A program made the position numbers and the translations under genes. Shown one piece after another: positions 1-8,300 of a DNA stretch of 64,000 nt; the stretch's first letter is position 1, and each line of letters opens with the position of its first letter. Origin of the DNA: ZC4RG20 sp963782445 (lineage in GTDB: Bacteria > Pseudomonadota > Gammaproteobacteria > Steroidobacterales > Rariloculaceae); the NCBI GenBank assembly GCA_963782445.1, contig CAWAJM010000001.1, forward strand, positions 2,232,001-2,296,000, written 5' to 3'. The notes under the pieces were generated by a model. That model was not told where the DNA came from, did not search any database, and saw only the letters and a list, made by a program, of their open reading frames with translations.

Positions 1-2
1 AT

Positions 3-1338
3 TGGCGCGTGCTCGCCTTCACAAGCGCGATCTCGCTGCTCACTGTGCTGCTGTTCGGCATAGGGCCCGCGATCGCCGCCGCGCGCATCGATTTCGCCAA
101 TGCCGTCAAGCGCGACATCGGGCGCGGCGCGGGTCCACGCGGTGTATTCGCGGGCAACGCGCTCGTCGTCGGCGAGATCGCACTCACCGTCGTGCTACTC
201 GCGGTAGCCGGGCTGCTGCTGCGCAGCTACGCGCGCCTGCTCGACGTTCGATCCGGGTTTTCGGCCAGATCACCTGCTTATCGCCGACACCGGAGGACTA
301 TCACCATCGAAGTACCCGGACGCTGCGAGCCGCAGGGCCTTCTATGCCGGCGTCCTCGAACGAGTGCGTGGGCAACCGGGCGTCTCGAGCGCAGGCTACG
401 TCACGAATCCTCCGCTGATGTTTCTGGGAGGCAGAGCGATCATCGCCGTCGAGGGGCAGCCGCCGCCGCGACCCAGCGACTTTGCACGAAGCATTGCCAG
501 CGGCCGCGGCGTGAGTACGGGCTACCTCGAGACACTCGGGGTCCCCTTAATTCGGGGCCGACATCTCGACAGCCGAGACTCGGCCGGGGCGCCGCTCGCC
601 GCCGTCATCAACGAGGCCATGGCGCGGGAGCGTTGGCCGGGTCTAGACCCCGTCGGCCGCCGATTCAGATTCGGCTTCCCTAACGCCCCTTGGATGACCG
701 TCGTGGGCGTCGTGGCAAACACCAAGCAGATGGGGTTGGATGCCGCTCCGTACCCTGAATTCTATACTCCACTGCAGCAGACGAGCATCCAATCGTTCCT
801 GTGGCCCCGCTATCTGCTCGTTCGGACAAAGCGCGATCCGCTTGCGCTCTCCGGCGCCGTGCGCAAGGCGGTCTGGGCCGTCGACCCGGCGCAACCCATC
901 GACTTCCGCACCATGCGCGACGTCCTCGACGCGCAGCTCGCCAACCGGACGACCCAGCTCACGCTGATCGGCGGCTTCGCCGCGCTCGCGCTACTGCTCG
1001 CCTCGATCGGGCTCTACGGCGTGCTGTCCTACACGATCGCTCGGCGCAGATCGGAGATCGGCCTGCGGATGGCGCTCGGCGCGCAGCGCTCGAGCGTCGT
1101 CGCCTCCGTAGTCCGAAACGCGCTACTCATGGCGATGATCGGGCTCGCGATCGGGCTTGTCGCGTGCCTTGCCCTTTCGCGCCTGCTCGCCGCGTTCCTG
1201 TTCGACGTGCGGTCAACGGATCCGGTTACGTTCGCGGCCGCCTCTGCCGCGCTGCTGCTCGTGGCCCTCCTAGCGAGCTACGTGCCAGCGCGCAGGGCGG
1301 CCGACGTCGACCCAGCCACGGCACTGCGCATCGAGTGA
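3..1338 (+). pseudogene. ABC transporter permease (MacB/FtsX-type), 5' partial and frameshifted
   Basis: This is the C-terminal half of a large FtsX/MacB-type permease, the kind that works with a separate ATPase in lipid, peptide or drug export at the inner membrane. The window edge cuts the 5' end. Frame 3 (from nt 3) encodes two membrane helices up to LLRSYARLLDV. From about nt 250 frame 1 continues the same protein (DPGFRPDHLLIADTGG, then the periplasmic MacB-like domain and three C-terminal helices, ending SYVPARRAADVDPATALRIE). The switch is one extra base near nt 246-249 (GACGTTCGATCCG where GACGTCGATCCG would stay in frame). Either the gene is dead or this is a sequencing error; everything else in it looks normal. 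Confidence 0.8.
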
Positions 1339-1618
1339 TTGCAGTGACATTCCCAAGAACAGCGGCCCGCTCGGTTCGCGACAGCTACCTGGCCGCCCGG
1401 AACCTGCGCGGCGGGAACGGACCTAGAGCGCTCCAACCGCTAGGGACGGCGATGCGGCGGAATCGCGCGCTCATCTCGGCCCCGGGGCCGCGATCACCGG
1501 TAACGGCCTTCCTAATGGCTCTCCGCCGCAATCCGGACGGGAGAACGTCGACCGTCTCGCGCAAGACCGAGCGGGCGACGCGCGCCGCCTGCGTCGCAGC
1601 AACAGGGGAAATCTGGCC

Positions 1619-1924
1619 CTACTGCTTCGGCCGTCCTTGCGTCAGCAGTTTGTCGAATTCGTCAAGCATATCGGGCATGCTCGTTGCGGCGGCAAACTCT
1701 CGGACCCACTTGACGATCCCATACGCCGCCGCGCGGTCGATGGCGCTGGCCCAGTCCGTTTCAGGCAGGATTGCCAGCGCATCGATGTCTCGGGTCAGCC
1801 GCGGCCGGCCCAACACGGAGGCGGCGACGCCGCCAATGACCATCCCGGAGATGCGTCCCGATTCGAGCCACTTCGCCAGGTCGGCGAGGGCTGCCTGAAG
1901 GGATGTGACAAAAGGCTCAGCCAC
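1619..1924 (-). CDS. Nucleotidyltransferase (AbiEii/MNT-like), internally shortened
   Basis: A small protein of about 101 residues with a minimal nucleotidyltransferase core: MVIGGVAASVLGRPRLTRDID, where the GG and the R-x-T-x-D-I-D motif would bind nucleotide and metal. Members of this family are usually 150-200 residues. Here the core runs straight into an acidic helical tail (WVREFAAATSMPDMLDEFD), so the middle third appears to be missing in frame. The best start is GTG at 1924, which overlaps the stop of the upstream partner gene (GTGGCTGA), implying translational coupling. A longer in-frame start at 2008 exists but would lie inside the partner. Activity is doubtful because the third catalytic carboxylate normally lies in the lost section. 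Confidence 0.6.
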   Translation of the reverse strand: MAEPFVTSLQAALADLAKWLESGRISGMVIGGVAASVLGRPRLTRDIDALAILPETDWASAIDRAAAYGIVKWVREFAAATSMPDMLDEFDKLLTQGRPKQ

Positions 1925-2144
1925 CCAACGCCTGCCGCAATCGAGCCCACCGCTTGCGGACTTGCTGCGATTGAAGGTCGCGGTCTGGGTCCGCACTAAA
2001 TAGGTCACGCGAACTCATGAGAGCCGCTAGTTGCCGAAGTTTCGTCTCCATCGGCACGCGTCGGAGCTCTGTCAGCTCCATGTCTCGCACGAGTTGCCAC
2101 CGCGCGAGATAAGCCCGGGCGTCCTCGCTACCTATTGTCGCCAT
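1917..2144 (-). CDS. Small helical partner protein of the nucleotidyltransferase
   Basis: A 75-residue charged protein (starts MATIGSEDARAYLARWQ, ends RKRWARLRQALGG) predicted to be mostly helical, with no signal peptide or membrane segment. It lies directly upstream of the nucleotidyltransferase and overlaps its start by 8 nt. This is the usual arrangement for small partners of MNT/AbiEii-like proteins, some of which form toxin-antitoxin pairs. The sequence alone does not prove an antitoxin role. No strong Shine-Dalgarno is visible before ATG 2144. Confidence 0.55.
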   Translation of the reverse strand: MATIGSEDARAYLARWQLVRDMELTELRRVPMETKLRQLAALMSSRDLFSADPDRDLQSQQVRKRWARLRQALGG

Positions 2145-2325
2145 AGCCCCATTCTACAACGCCTGCGGCTTCGCACTATCGGGGTCGCATGGTGGTAAAC
2201 GAGCACGGCAGCTTCGGGAGTTGACCAACCTTCCGGCCCACAGCCGAAGGCCAGCCCGATTTCGCAATCCCGCCACTCGTTGGATTGGATGTGCGTGGCC
2301 AGTACCGGACGGCATCGGACGCGAC

Positions 2326-2399
2326 TGGAGGCTAGGACCGGAATCGAACCGGTGTACACGGCTTTGCAGGCCGTTGCATCACCACTCTGCCACCTAGCC
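2326..2399 (-). tRNA. tRNA-Cys (GCA)
   Basis: On the minus strand the acceptor stem GGCTAGG (2399-2393) pairs with CCTAGCC (2336-2330). The anticodon loop is CTGCAAA, giving anticodon GCA, which reads UGC/UGU (Cys). The T-arm carries GTTCGATTC. The discriminator base is U73, a known cysteine identity element, followed by an encoded CCA (2328-2326). No neighbouring tRNA is visible. Confidence 0.95.
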
Positions 2400-2470
2400 C
2401 CGGCGGGCGGCCGCCGCGGTCCGCGGACGCGGGGACGCAATTTAGCACATTGCGCCGCGAGGCGCGCCGA

Positions 2471-3100
2471 TCACTTCGAATTCAATTCGGCGGCCGGCCA
2501 GAACCGCGTGCCCGAGACGTCGGCCTGCGCCATGAGCCCCTTGTTCGTCAGATAGAACATCGCGACACCGCCCACGAAGCTCGCGGTCGCGGCCGCACCG
2601 GACTGGCCCGCCGCGGCCTGGGCGGCCGTGCTCGCATCCCAGCCGCCGGCCGCGAAGCGAGCGAGCTGGCCGGTGGTCTGGAAGAGGATCACAAGATCGT
2701 AAGTCTGGGCGCCCAGGCCGATACCGACGCCGCCCGCCCCCATCCTCATGTACGTACGCGTTCCGCTCGCCTTGTCGACGGCGACGCCGGTGCCCCCGCC
2801 GCCCGTCAAGAACAGGAACCCGGCCTTCGTGCCGCGGAACGCGGCGTAGCCCGCGGCTTGATCGTAGAGCTTGCGCGCGGCTGGGTGTTGGGCGAAGAGT
2901 TTCGCGAGCGCCGCCTGGGCACGCACGTCGATGCGGCGCCGCCGCTCGGCCGACGCGCCCGCCTTCGCGCCGGCGCCGGGCGGGGCCGATGCCGAGGCCT
3001 CGGCCGGGGAAGCCGGCGCGGCGGAACCGTGCAGCGCCTGTGCGGAGGCGGCGCCGAAAGTGACGAGCAATAGCATCGCGAGCATCAGTCGGAGTGGCAT
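2471..3100 (-). CDS. Secreted SYLF/YSC84-domain lipid-binding protein
   Basis: A protein of about 209 residues starting MPLRLMLAMLLLVTFGAASAQA, a clear Sec signal peptide, followed by an Ala/Pro-rich linker. The C-terminal SYLF (YSC84) domain begins near residue 60 with AQAALAKLFAQHPAARKLYD and has the glycine-rich stretch LFLTGGGGTGVAVDK and the GAGGVGIGLGAQTYDLVILF core. In bacteria this family sits in the envelope and is thought to bind phospholipids. ATG 3100 is chosen because it begins the signal peptide. The reading frame stays open upstream for more than 1 kb, but only as an antisense shadow of the dnaJ-like gene. The gene is transcribed divergently from that gene, sharing a 186-bp intergenic region. 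Confidence 0.85.
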   Translation of the reverse strand: MPLRLMLAMLLLVTFGAASAQALHGSAAPASPAEASASAPPGAGAKAGASAERRRRIDVRAQAALAKLFAQHPAARKLYDQAAGYAAFRGTKAGFLFLTGGGGTGVAVDKASGTRTYMRMGAGGVGIGLGAQTYDLVILFQTTGQLARFAAGGWDASTAAQAAAGQSGAAATASFVGGVAMFYLTNKGLMAQADVSGTRFWPAAELNSK

Positions 3101-3286
3101 CGCTTGACCCCCATGCGTTCGATCCGGACTCGCGGCCGTGGGCCGGCGGTTGTATATATATGAGACGCGCCTGCTTTCGAGCGGGCGAACAAGCGCGCTG
3201 CGGTCGAATTGTACCGGACTGCGCACGATGGAGGGTGAGCCGCGCCGGGCCGCAAGGCGGCGCGCCCCGCGAAACGGGACGTCGAC

Positions 3287-4246
3287 ATGCAGGGTAAGGA
3301 TTATTACAGGGTACTTGGGCTCGCGCGGGAAGCCTCGGCCGAGGAGGTCAAACGCGCTTACCGCCGCCTCGCCCACCGCTACCATCCGGACATAAGCCGG
3401 GAGCCGAACGCGGAGGAACGCTTCAAGCAGGTCGCCGAAGCCTACGACGTGCTCGGCGATCGCGACAAGCGGGCGGCCTACGATTCGCGCGCCGCCTGGC
3501 GCCCGCGCGGGCCCTTCGGGGGGCCGGGTGCCGCGCCCGAGGGCAGTTTCGCCTTCGGTGGCACCCGCGCCTGGGAGCGGCGGGACTTCGGTGATCTCTT
3601 CGAGTCGCTCTTCGGCGCCGGCGCCTTCCGGCCGGGCCGGACGTCGCGCACGGCCGGCGGCGCGGAGAGTCCCGAGACGACCGTGACGCTGACGCTCGAG
3701 GAGGCCTTTGCCGGCGTGACCAAAACGCTGACGATCGACCCGGGCCCGTCGGCGTCGATCGCTCAACGGCTGCGGGCGCGCGCGGCGCGGGCCGTGAAGC
3801 TCCACGTGCCGCCCGGCGTCGTGGACGGCCAACGGCTCAGCATAGAAGGCTTGCGCGGCGCGGTCGCCGGCGTTCATAGGGGCGAGCTGTATGCGATAGT
3901 GCGGTTCGCCCCGCATGCCCATTTCCGGTCGGAAGGCCGCGACATCCATCTCGAGCTGCCGGTGCTGCCGTGGGAAGCCGCACTCGGTGCGTCCGTGCCC
4001 GCACCGACGCTCGGCGGCCCCGTCGAGATCCGCGTGCCGCCCGGCTCGCAGGCGGGCCGCAAACTGCGGCTCAGAGGCCGCGGCCTGCCGGGTCGACCGC
4101 CCGGCGATCAGATTGTCCGGCTGTCGATCATCGCGCCGCCTGCGACGACTCCGGAAGCCGAAGCGTTGTACCGGCGCATGGCGGAAACGATGACGCTCGA
4201 CCCGCGCGCCCGTTTCAATCTGCGCCGGAACTCCGGCAAGCACTAG
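3287..4246 (+). CDS. cbpA: DnaJ-family co-chaperone of CbpA type
   Basis: A 319-residue J-protein. The J-domain occupies residues about 4-70 with the HPD motif at 33-35, which stimulates DnaK ATPase. A short Gly/Phe/Arg linker follows (about 70-130), then two beta-barrel client-binding domains (DnaJ_C). No CxxCxGxG zinc finger is present, so this is a type II protein like CbpA rather than DnaJ itself. ATG 3287 is preceded by GGGAC. The stop is TAG, and a palindromic repeat begins at that codon. Removing the repeat would leave only 6 nt between this stop and the next ATG, so the two genes were probably once a tight pair. The role is likely stress-related protein folding or nucleoid binding. 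Confidence 0.85.
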   Translation: MQGKDYYRVLGLAREASAEEVKRAYRRLAHRYHPDISREPNAEERFKQVAEAYDVLGDRDKRAAYDSRAAWRPRGPFGGPGAAPEGSFAFGGTRAWERRDFGDLFESLFGAGAFRPGRTSRTAGGAESPETTVTLTLEEAFAGVTKTLTIDPGPSASIAQRLRARAARAVKLHVPPGVVDGQRLSIEGLRGAVAGVHRGELYAIVRFAPHAHFRSEGRDIHLELPVLPWEAALGASVPAPTLGGPVEIRVPPGSQAGRKLRLRGRGLPGRPPGDQIVRLSIIAPPATTPEAEALYRRMAETMTLDPRARFNLRRNSGKH

Positions 4247-4408
4247 TGGCCTGTAACGGCTGATTCGGCAGTGGCTGAGCGATGGATGGCGCGTCGGGGC
4301 AAGGCGCGAGGAGGAGGCATAGTGGTGACTATGGCGACGACGAGCAACGCGGCACCGGCGCGCCAGACGCGTTCAGGCGCTACCGAATCAGCCGTTGCAG
4401 GCCACTAG
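4243..4408. repeat. MITE-like palindromic element, copy 1, CTAG-flanked
   Basis: A 166-bp element bounded by CTAG at both ends (4243-4246 and 4405-4408). The outer arms are inverted repeats (AGTGGCCTGTAACGGCTGAT against its complement near 4405); the right arm has diverged in its inner part. The centre contains the hairpin CATAGT-GGTG-ACTATG and is identical to that of the second copy at 52900-53066. The left CTAG supplies the TAG stop of the cbpA-like gene. The right CTAG runs into GAG, helping form the Shine-Dalgarno TAGGAG before ATG 4415. No transposase is encoded. A 4-bp YTAR duplication such as CTAG is typical of IS5-type transposition, so a non-autonomous element is plausible. Confidence 0.85.
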
Positions 4409-4414
4409 GAGCCG

Positions 4415-6133
4415 ATGAACACGGCGAGCAACGCGCCCGCGCGGCGCATGACGGGCGGCGAAGCACTCATCGATGCGGTCGTCGCGAACGGCATGGATAC
4501 GCTGTTCGGGCTGCCGGGCGCGCAGATCTATCCGCTCTTCGACGCCGCGAGCCGCCGCGGGCTGCGCGTATTGGTGCCGCGTCACGAGCAGGCCGCGGGC
4601 TACATGGCCATGGGCTACGGGAAGTCGACAGGCCGCGCTGGAGTCTGCGCGGTCGTGCCGGGGCCCGGCGTGCTCAACGCCTCGGCCGCGCTCGTGACGG
4701 CCATGGGCAACTGCTCGCCCGTCGTGTGCCTGATAGGCCAGGTTCCGAGCGAGTATCTCGGTCGCGGCCGCGGCCATCTGCACGAGCTGCCCGACCAGCG
4801 CGCGACGCTGCGCGGCCTCATCAAGGACGCGTGGCGCGCCGATTCGCCGGGCGAGGCGCCGGCCTGCGTGAACGCCGCTTTCGCCGCGGCGCTCGGCGGG
4901 CGCCCGGGACCGGCCGCCGTCGAGATGTGTTGGGATACGATGGCGGCGTCGGCCAACGTCCGGCCGCAATCGGCCGCCGCGGTTCCTGCGCCCCCCGAGC
5001 CGGATCCCGACGCGCTCGAGGCTGCCGTACGGCTCCTCGCCAGCGCGCGCCGGCCGATGCTCATGTGCGGCGCGGGCGCGCAGCACGCGAGCGAGGCCGT
5101 GCTCGCGTTGGCCGAGCTGCTCGATGCGCCGGTCACGGCCTTTCGCAGCGGCCGCGGCATCGTGCCGGAGGATCATCCGCTCGGCGTCGCCGCCGTGGCG
5201 GCGCGCGAGCTCTGGGACGAGGTCGACGTCCTCGTCGGCATCGGCTCGCGCCTCGAGATGCCCTACCTGCGTTGGCGCAACGCCATGCGGCTCGAGCCGC
5301 GGCCGAAAGTCCCGGCGCTCGTCCGCATCGACATCGAGACGCGCGAGCTCGAGCGCTTCGCGGGCGATGTCTCGATCCGCGCGGATTCGGCGCGCGCATG
5401 CCGCGCGCTCGTCGATCGGCTCGGAACACGGCTGCGACCGCGCAGCAGGGACCGCCGCGCCCAGATCGCGGCGGCAAAAGCCGTCGCTGCCCGCCTCATC
5501 GCGCGCGTGCAGCCGCAGGCCGCGTATCTCAACGTCGTTCGCCGAGCCTTGCCGCGCGACGGCTTTCTCGTGCCCGAAGTCTCGCAGGTCGGGTTCGCGA
5601 CCTACACGGGCGCCTTCCCGGTGCTCGCGCCGCGCACCTACGTGACCGAGGGCTTCCAGGGCACGCTCGGCTTCGGCTTTCCGACGGCGCTCGGTGTCAA
5701 GGCCGCGCATCCGGAACGGCCCGTCGTTTCGCTCAACGGCGACGGCGGCTTTCTGTTCGGCGTCGCCGAGCTGGCGACGGCCGCCCAATACGACCTCGGC
5801 GTCGTCGCGCTGGTCTTCAACAATGGCGCCTACGGGAACGTCCTCAGGGATCAACAGTCGCTGTATGGACGCGTCGTCGGCGCCGAGCTCGAGAACCCGG
5901 ACTTCGTAGCGCTCGCGCGCAGCTTCGGCGTCTCGGCCGAGCGCGCGGAGAGCCCGGCGCGTCTCGCACTCGCGCTCGAGCGCGCACTGGCCGCGAACCG
6001 GCCGGCGCTCATCGAGATCCCGCTCGAGCGCGGCGCCGAGACCTCGCCGTGGAGCTTGATCCATATGCAGCGGCGGCCGTCGGCCATGCTTGACGACGGC
6101 GCGGCAACCGGTATCGGCCGCGTTGAGTCGTAG
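4415..6133 (+). CDS. Thiamine-diphosphate enzyme, acetolactate-synthase-like
   Basis: A 572-residue member of the ThDP-dependent decarboxylase/carboligase family. The N-terminal pyrimidine-binding domain carries the catalytic glutamate E58 (VPRHEQAAGYMA). A central Rossmann-like domain spans roughly residues 190-330. The C-terminal pyrophosphate domain has the Mg-ThDP motif NGDGGFLFG ... FNNGAYG. It is not necessarily a biosynthetic acetolactate synthase: no regulatory small subunit lies nearby, and this subfamily includes benzoylformate decarboxylase, sulfoacetaldehyde acetyltransferase and oxalyl-CoA decarboxylase relatives. Its 3' end overlaps the PQQ dehydrogenase ORF by 44 nt, suggesting joint expression. 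The substrate is therefore probably a 2-keto acid whose aldehyde or alcohol product is relevant to the neighbour; that is inference. Confidence 0.8.
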   Translation: MNTASNAPARRMTGGEALIDAVVANGMDTLFGLPGAQIYPLFDAASRRGLRVLVPRHEQAAGYMAMGYGKSTGRAGVCAVVPGPGVLNASAALVTAMGNCSPVVCLIGQVPSEYLGRGRGHLHELPDQRATLRGLIKDAWRADSPGEAPACVNAAFAAALGGRPGPAAVEMCWDTMAASANVRPQSAAAVPAPPEPDPDALEAAVRLLASARRPMLMCGAGAQHASEAVLALAELLDAPVTAFRSGRGIVPEDHPLGVAAVAARELWDEVDVLVGIGSRLEMPYLRWRNAMRLEPRPKVPALVRIDIETRELERFAGDVSIRADSARACRALVDRLGTRLRPRSRDRRAQIAAAKAVAARLIARVQPQAAYLNVVRRALPRDGFLVPEVSQVGFATYTGAFPVLAPRTYVTEGFQGTLGFGFPTALGVKAAHPERPVVSLNGDGGFLFGVAELATAAQYDLGVVALVFNNGAYGNVLRDQQSLYGRVVGAELENPDFVALARSFGVSAERAESPARLALALERALAANRPALIEIPLERGAETSPWSLIHMQRRPSAMLDDGAATGIGRVES

Positions 6134-8261
6134 CCCGAGGATTCATGAGCGGGCCCCTGGGCCCCGCCGCCAACGTCGCCGCGCATCGCCCGCGGCGGCG
6201 CTGACGTTGCTCGCGGCGGCCGCTGCGGCTCAGCAGAGCGACCCGGCGCTCATGAGAGGCCCGTCGGGCGCGGCGCCGATGCGCTCGCCGGCTTTCGATG
6301 CCGCGGCGCTGACGGCGCTGCCGCGGCGCGACTGGATCACGAACGGCGGCAACGTCTACAACCAGCGCTACTCCCCGCTCACGGCCATCAACCGGGAAAC
6401 CGTGAGCCGCCTCGCGGCCGTGTGGCGCACGGGTCTGAACGGCTCGGGTCTGAACCCGCGCACCTCGGGCCAAGCGCAGGTGCTGGCCTATGCAGGCGTG
6501 CTCTACGTCGTCACGGGCCAGGACGACGTCTTCGCCGTCGACGTACGTACCGGGCACATATTGTGGAGCTACGAGGCCCGGCTCGACCCGGAGGCCGTGC
6601 GCGCGTGCTGCGGCTGGGTCAGCCGCGGGCTCGCCATGGGCGACGGCAAGCTCTACCTCGGCCGACTCGATGCGAAGCTCGTCGCGCTCGATCAGGCGAC
6701 GGGGAAACCCGTCTGGTCCGTGCAGGCCGAGGACAGCCGCCGGGGATTCAGCATCACGGGCGCCCCGCTTTACTACGCGGGCATGGTCATCACGGGCTTT
6801 GCGGGCGGAGAGCTCGGCATCCGCGGCCGGGTCAAGGCCTACGACGCCGCCGACGGCCACCTGCTCTGGAAGTTCTACACTGTGCCCGGCCCCGGTCAGC
6901 GCGGCCATGCGACGTGGCCGGCCGACAGCGACGCATGGCGTCACGGCGGCGCACCCGTCTGGCAGACGCCGGCCGTCGATCCCGCGCTCGGCCTACTGTA
7001 TTTCTCGACGGGCAATCCCGGGCCCGACCTCGGCGGCGCCGTCCGTGCCGGCGACGATCTCTACAGCGATTCGATCGTCGCACTCGACGTGAAGACCGGC
7101 GCCTACCGCTGGCACTTTCAACAAGTCCATCACGATATCTGGGACTACGATTCAGCGAACCCGGTCGTGCTCTTCGACGCGCGCATCGGCGGCCGTCTGC
7201 GCCGCGGCATTGCGGAAGTTTCGAAGACGGGCTTCGTCTATCTGCTCGACCGGCAGACGGGTAAACCGCTGCTCGGCATCGAAGAGAAGCCGGTGCCGCA
7301 GGAGCCGCGCCAGGCGACGGCGCCGACGCAGCCCTTCCCCGCCGGCGACGCCCTCGTGCCGCAATCGATCGATGCGGCGCCCGAAAACTACGAGCTCGTG
7401 AACCATGGGCGCATCTTTACGCCCTTTTACGACAAGCCCGTCCTCTACAAACCCATCGCAGCTGTGAACTGGCCGCCGAGTGCCTACGAACCCGCCTCGG
7501 CGACGCTCTTCGTCTGCGCCGGTGACGGGGTCAACGCAGCCGTCGCGGACGACTCCCAATTCTCCGCCCCCCCCGCGGACGGCTCGTTCCTCGGCGGTGC
7601 CTTCCTGCGGCCGCCCGGGATGCCGGGCCGAGGCCTGTTCGCCGCCGTGAACCTGACGACGAACCGCCTCGTCTGGCGGCGAACGCTCGCCACGCGCTGC
7701 TACGGCGGGTCCATCGCAACGGCGGGCGGCCTGGTGTTCGTCGGCCGCAACGACGGTCGGCTCACGGCACTCGACTCGAGCTCCGGACGGCTGCTGTGGT
7801 CGTTTCGTCTCGACGCGGGCGTCAATGCGCCGCCGACGACATTCGAATACGGCGGCGAGCAGTACGTGGCCGTTCTGGCCGGCGGCTCGGTCTACGGCGG
7901 GCGCCGCGGCGACGGGCTTTGGTTGTTCTCGCTGCACGGCGATATCGACGCGGCCGCGCTGCCGAGGGCGCCCAGGCACGCGCACGTCGCGGCCATCGCC
8001 GTGCCCCCGGGGCGCGTTCCCGACCTCGACAACGGCCGCAGCGTTTACGACGCGACCTGCGCGCCCTGCCACGGCGATCGCGGCCAGGGCGGCCAAGGCG
8101 GAGGGGTCGCGCTGCGGCGAGCACTCGACGAGCAGCAGATCCTCGAAGTCGTGAACGCGGGCCGCCGCGCCATGCCCGCTTTCGGCGGCGCGCTCTCGCT
8201 CGGGGACATGCAGGACGTGGCGAGCTTCGTCCGGCGCGGGCTCGGCGACGGCGTCCGCTAG
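6090..8261 (+). CDS. PQQ-dependent quinohemoprotein dehydrogenase with C-terminal cytochrome c
   Basis: A periplasmic eight-bladed propeller dehydrogenase of the type II quinohemoprotein alcohol dehydrogenase group. Visible signatures are the adjacent-cysteine disulfide (AVRACCGWVSRG), HHDIWDYDSANPVVLFD, several tryptophan-docking repeats (for example TGKPVWS and GRLLWSF), and a C-terminal cytochrome c with CAPCH and the axial methionine in AMPAFGG. Such enzymes oxidise primary or secondary alcohols or aldehydes and pass electrons from PQQ to the heme. The Ala/Leu-rich segment near residue 35-50 is the signal peptide core. The start is uncertain: ATG 6090 lies inside the previous gene, and TTG 6123 would give a shorter leader. 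No PQQ biosynthesis genes are in the window. Confidence 0.88.
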   Translation: MTTARQPVSAALSRSPRIHERAPGPRRQRRRASPAAALTLLAAAAAAQQSDPALMRGPSGAAPMRSPAFDAAALTALPRRDWITNGGNVYNQRYSPLTAINRETVSRLAAVWRTGLNGSGLNPRTSGQAQVLAYAGVLYVVTGQDDVFAVDVRTGHILWSYEARLDPEAVRACCGWVSRGLAMGDGKLYLGRLDAKLVALDQATGKPVWSVQAEDSRRGFSITGAPLYYAGMVITGFAGGELGIRGRVKAYDAADGHLLWKFYTVPGPGQRGHATWPADSDAWRHGGAPVWQTPAVDPALGLLYFSTGNPGPDLGGAVRAGDDLYSDSIVALDVKTGAYRWHFQQVHHDIWDYDSANPVVLFDARIGGRLRRGIAEVSKTGFVYLLDRQTGKPLLGIEEKPVPQEPRQATAPTQPFPAGDALVPQSIDAAPENYELVNHGRIFTPFYDKPVLYKPIAAVNWPPSAYEPASATLFVCAGDGVNAAVADDSQFSAPPADGSFLGGAFLRPPGMPGRGLFAAVNLTTNRLVWRRTLATRCYGGSIATAGGLVFVGRNDGRLTALDSSSGRLLWSFRLDAGVNAPPTTFEYGGEQYVAVLAGGSVYGGRRGDGLWLFSLHGDIDAAALPRAPRHAHVAAIAVPPGRVPDLDNGRSVYDATCAPCHGDRGQGGQGGGVALRRALDEQQILEVVNAGRRAMPAFGGALSLGDMQDVASFVRRGLGDGVR

Positions 8262-8300
8262 CGGGCCGGCCGACGCCGCGGGCGACCCGCGGCCGCCGCC

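Noticed and set aside
4388..6064. 558-residue minus-strand ORF opposite the ThDP gene, and a 603-residue plus-strand ORF in another frame
   Set aside because: Compositionally biased (Arg/Ala-rich), no family features; a GC-rich shadow of the real gene.
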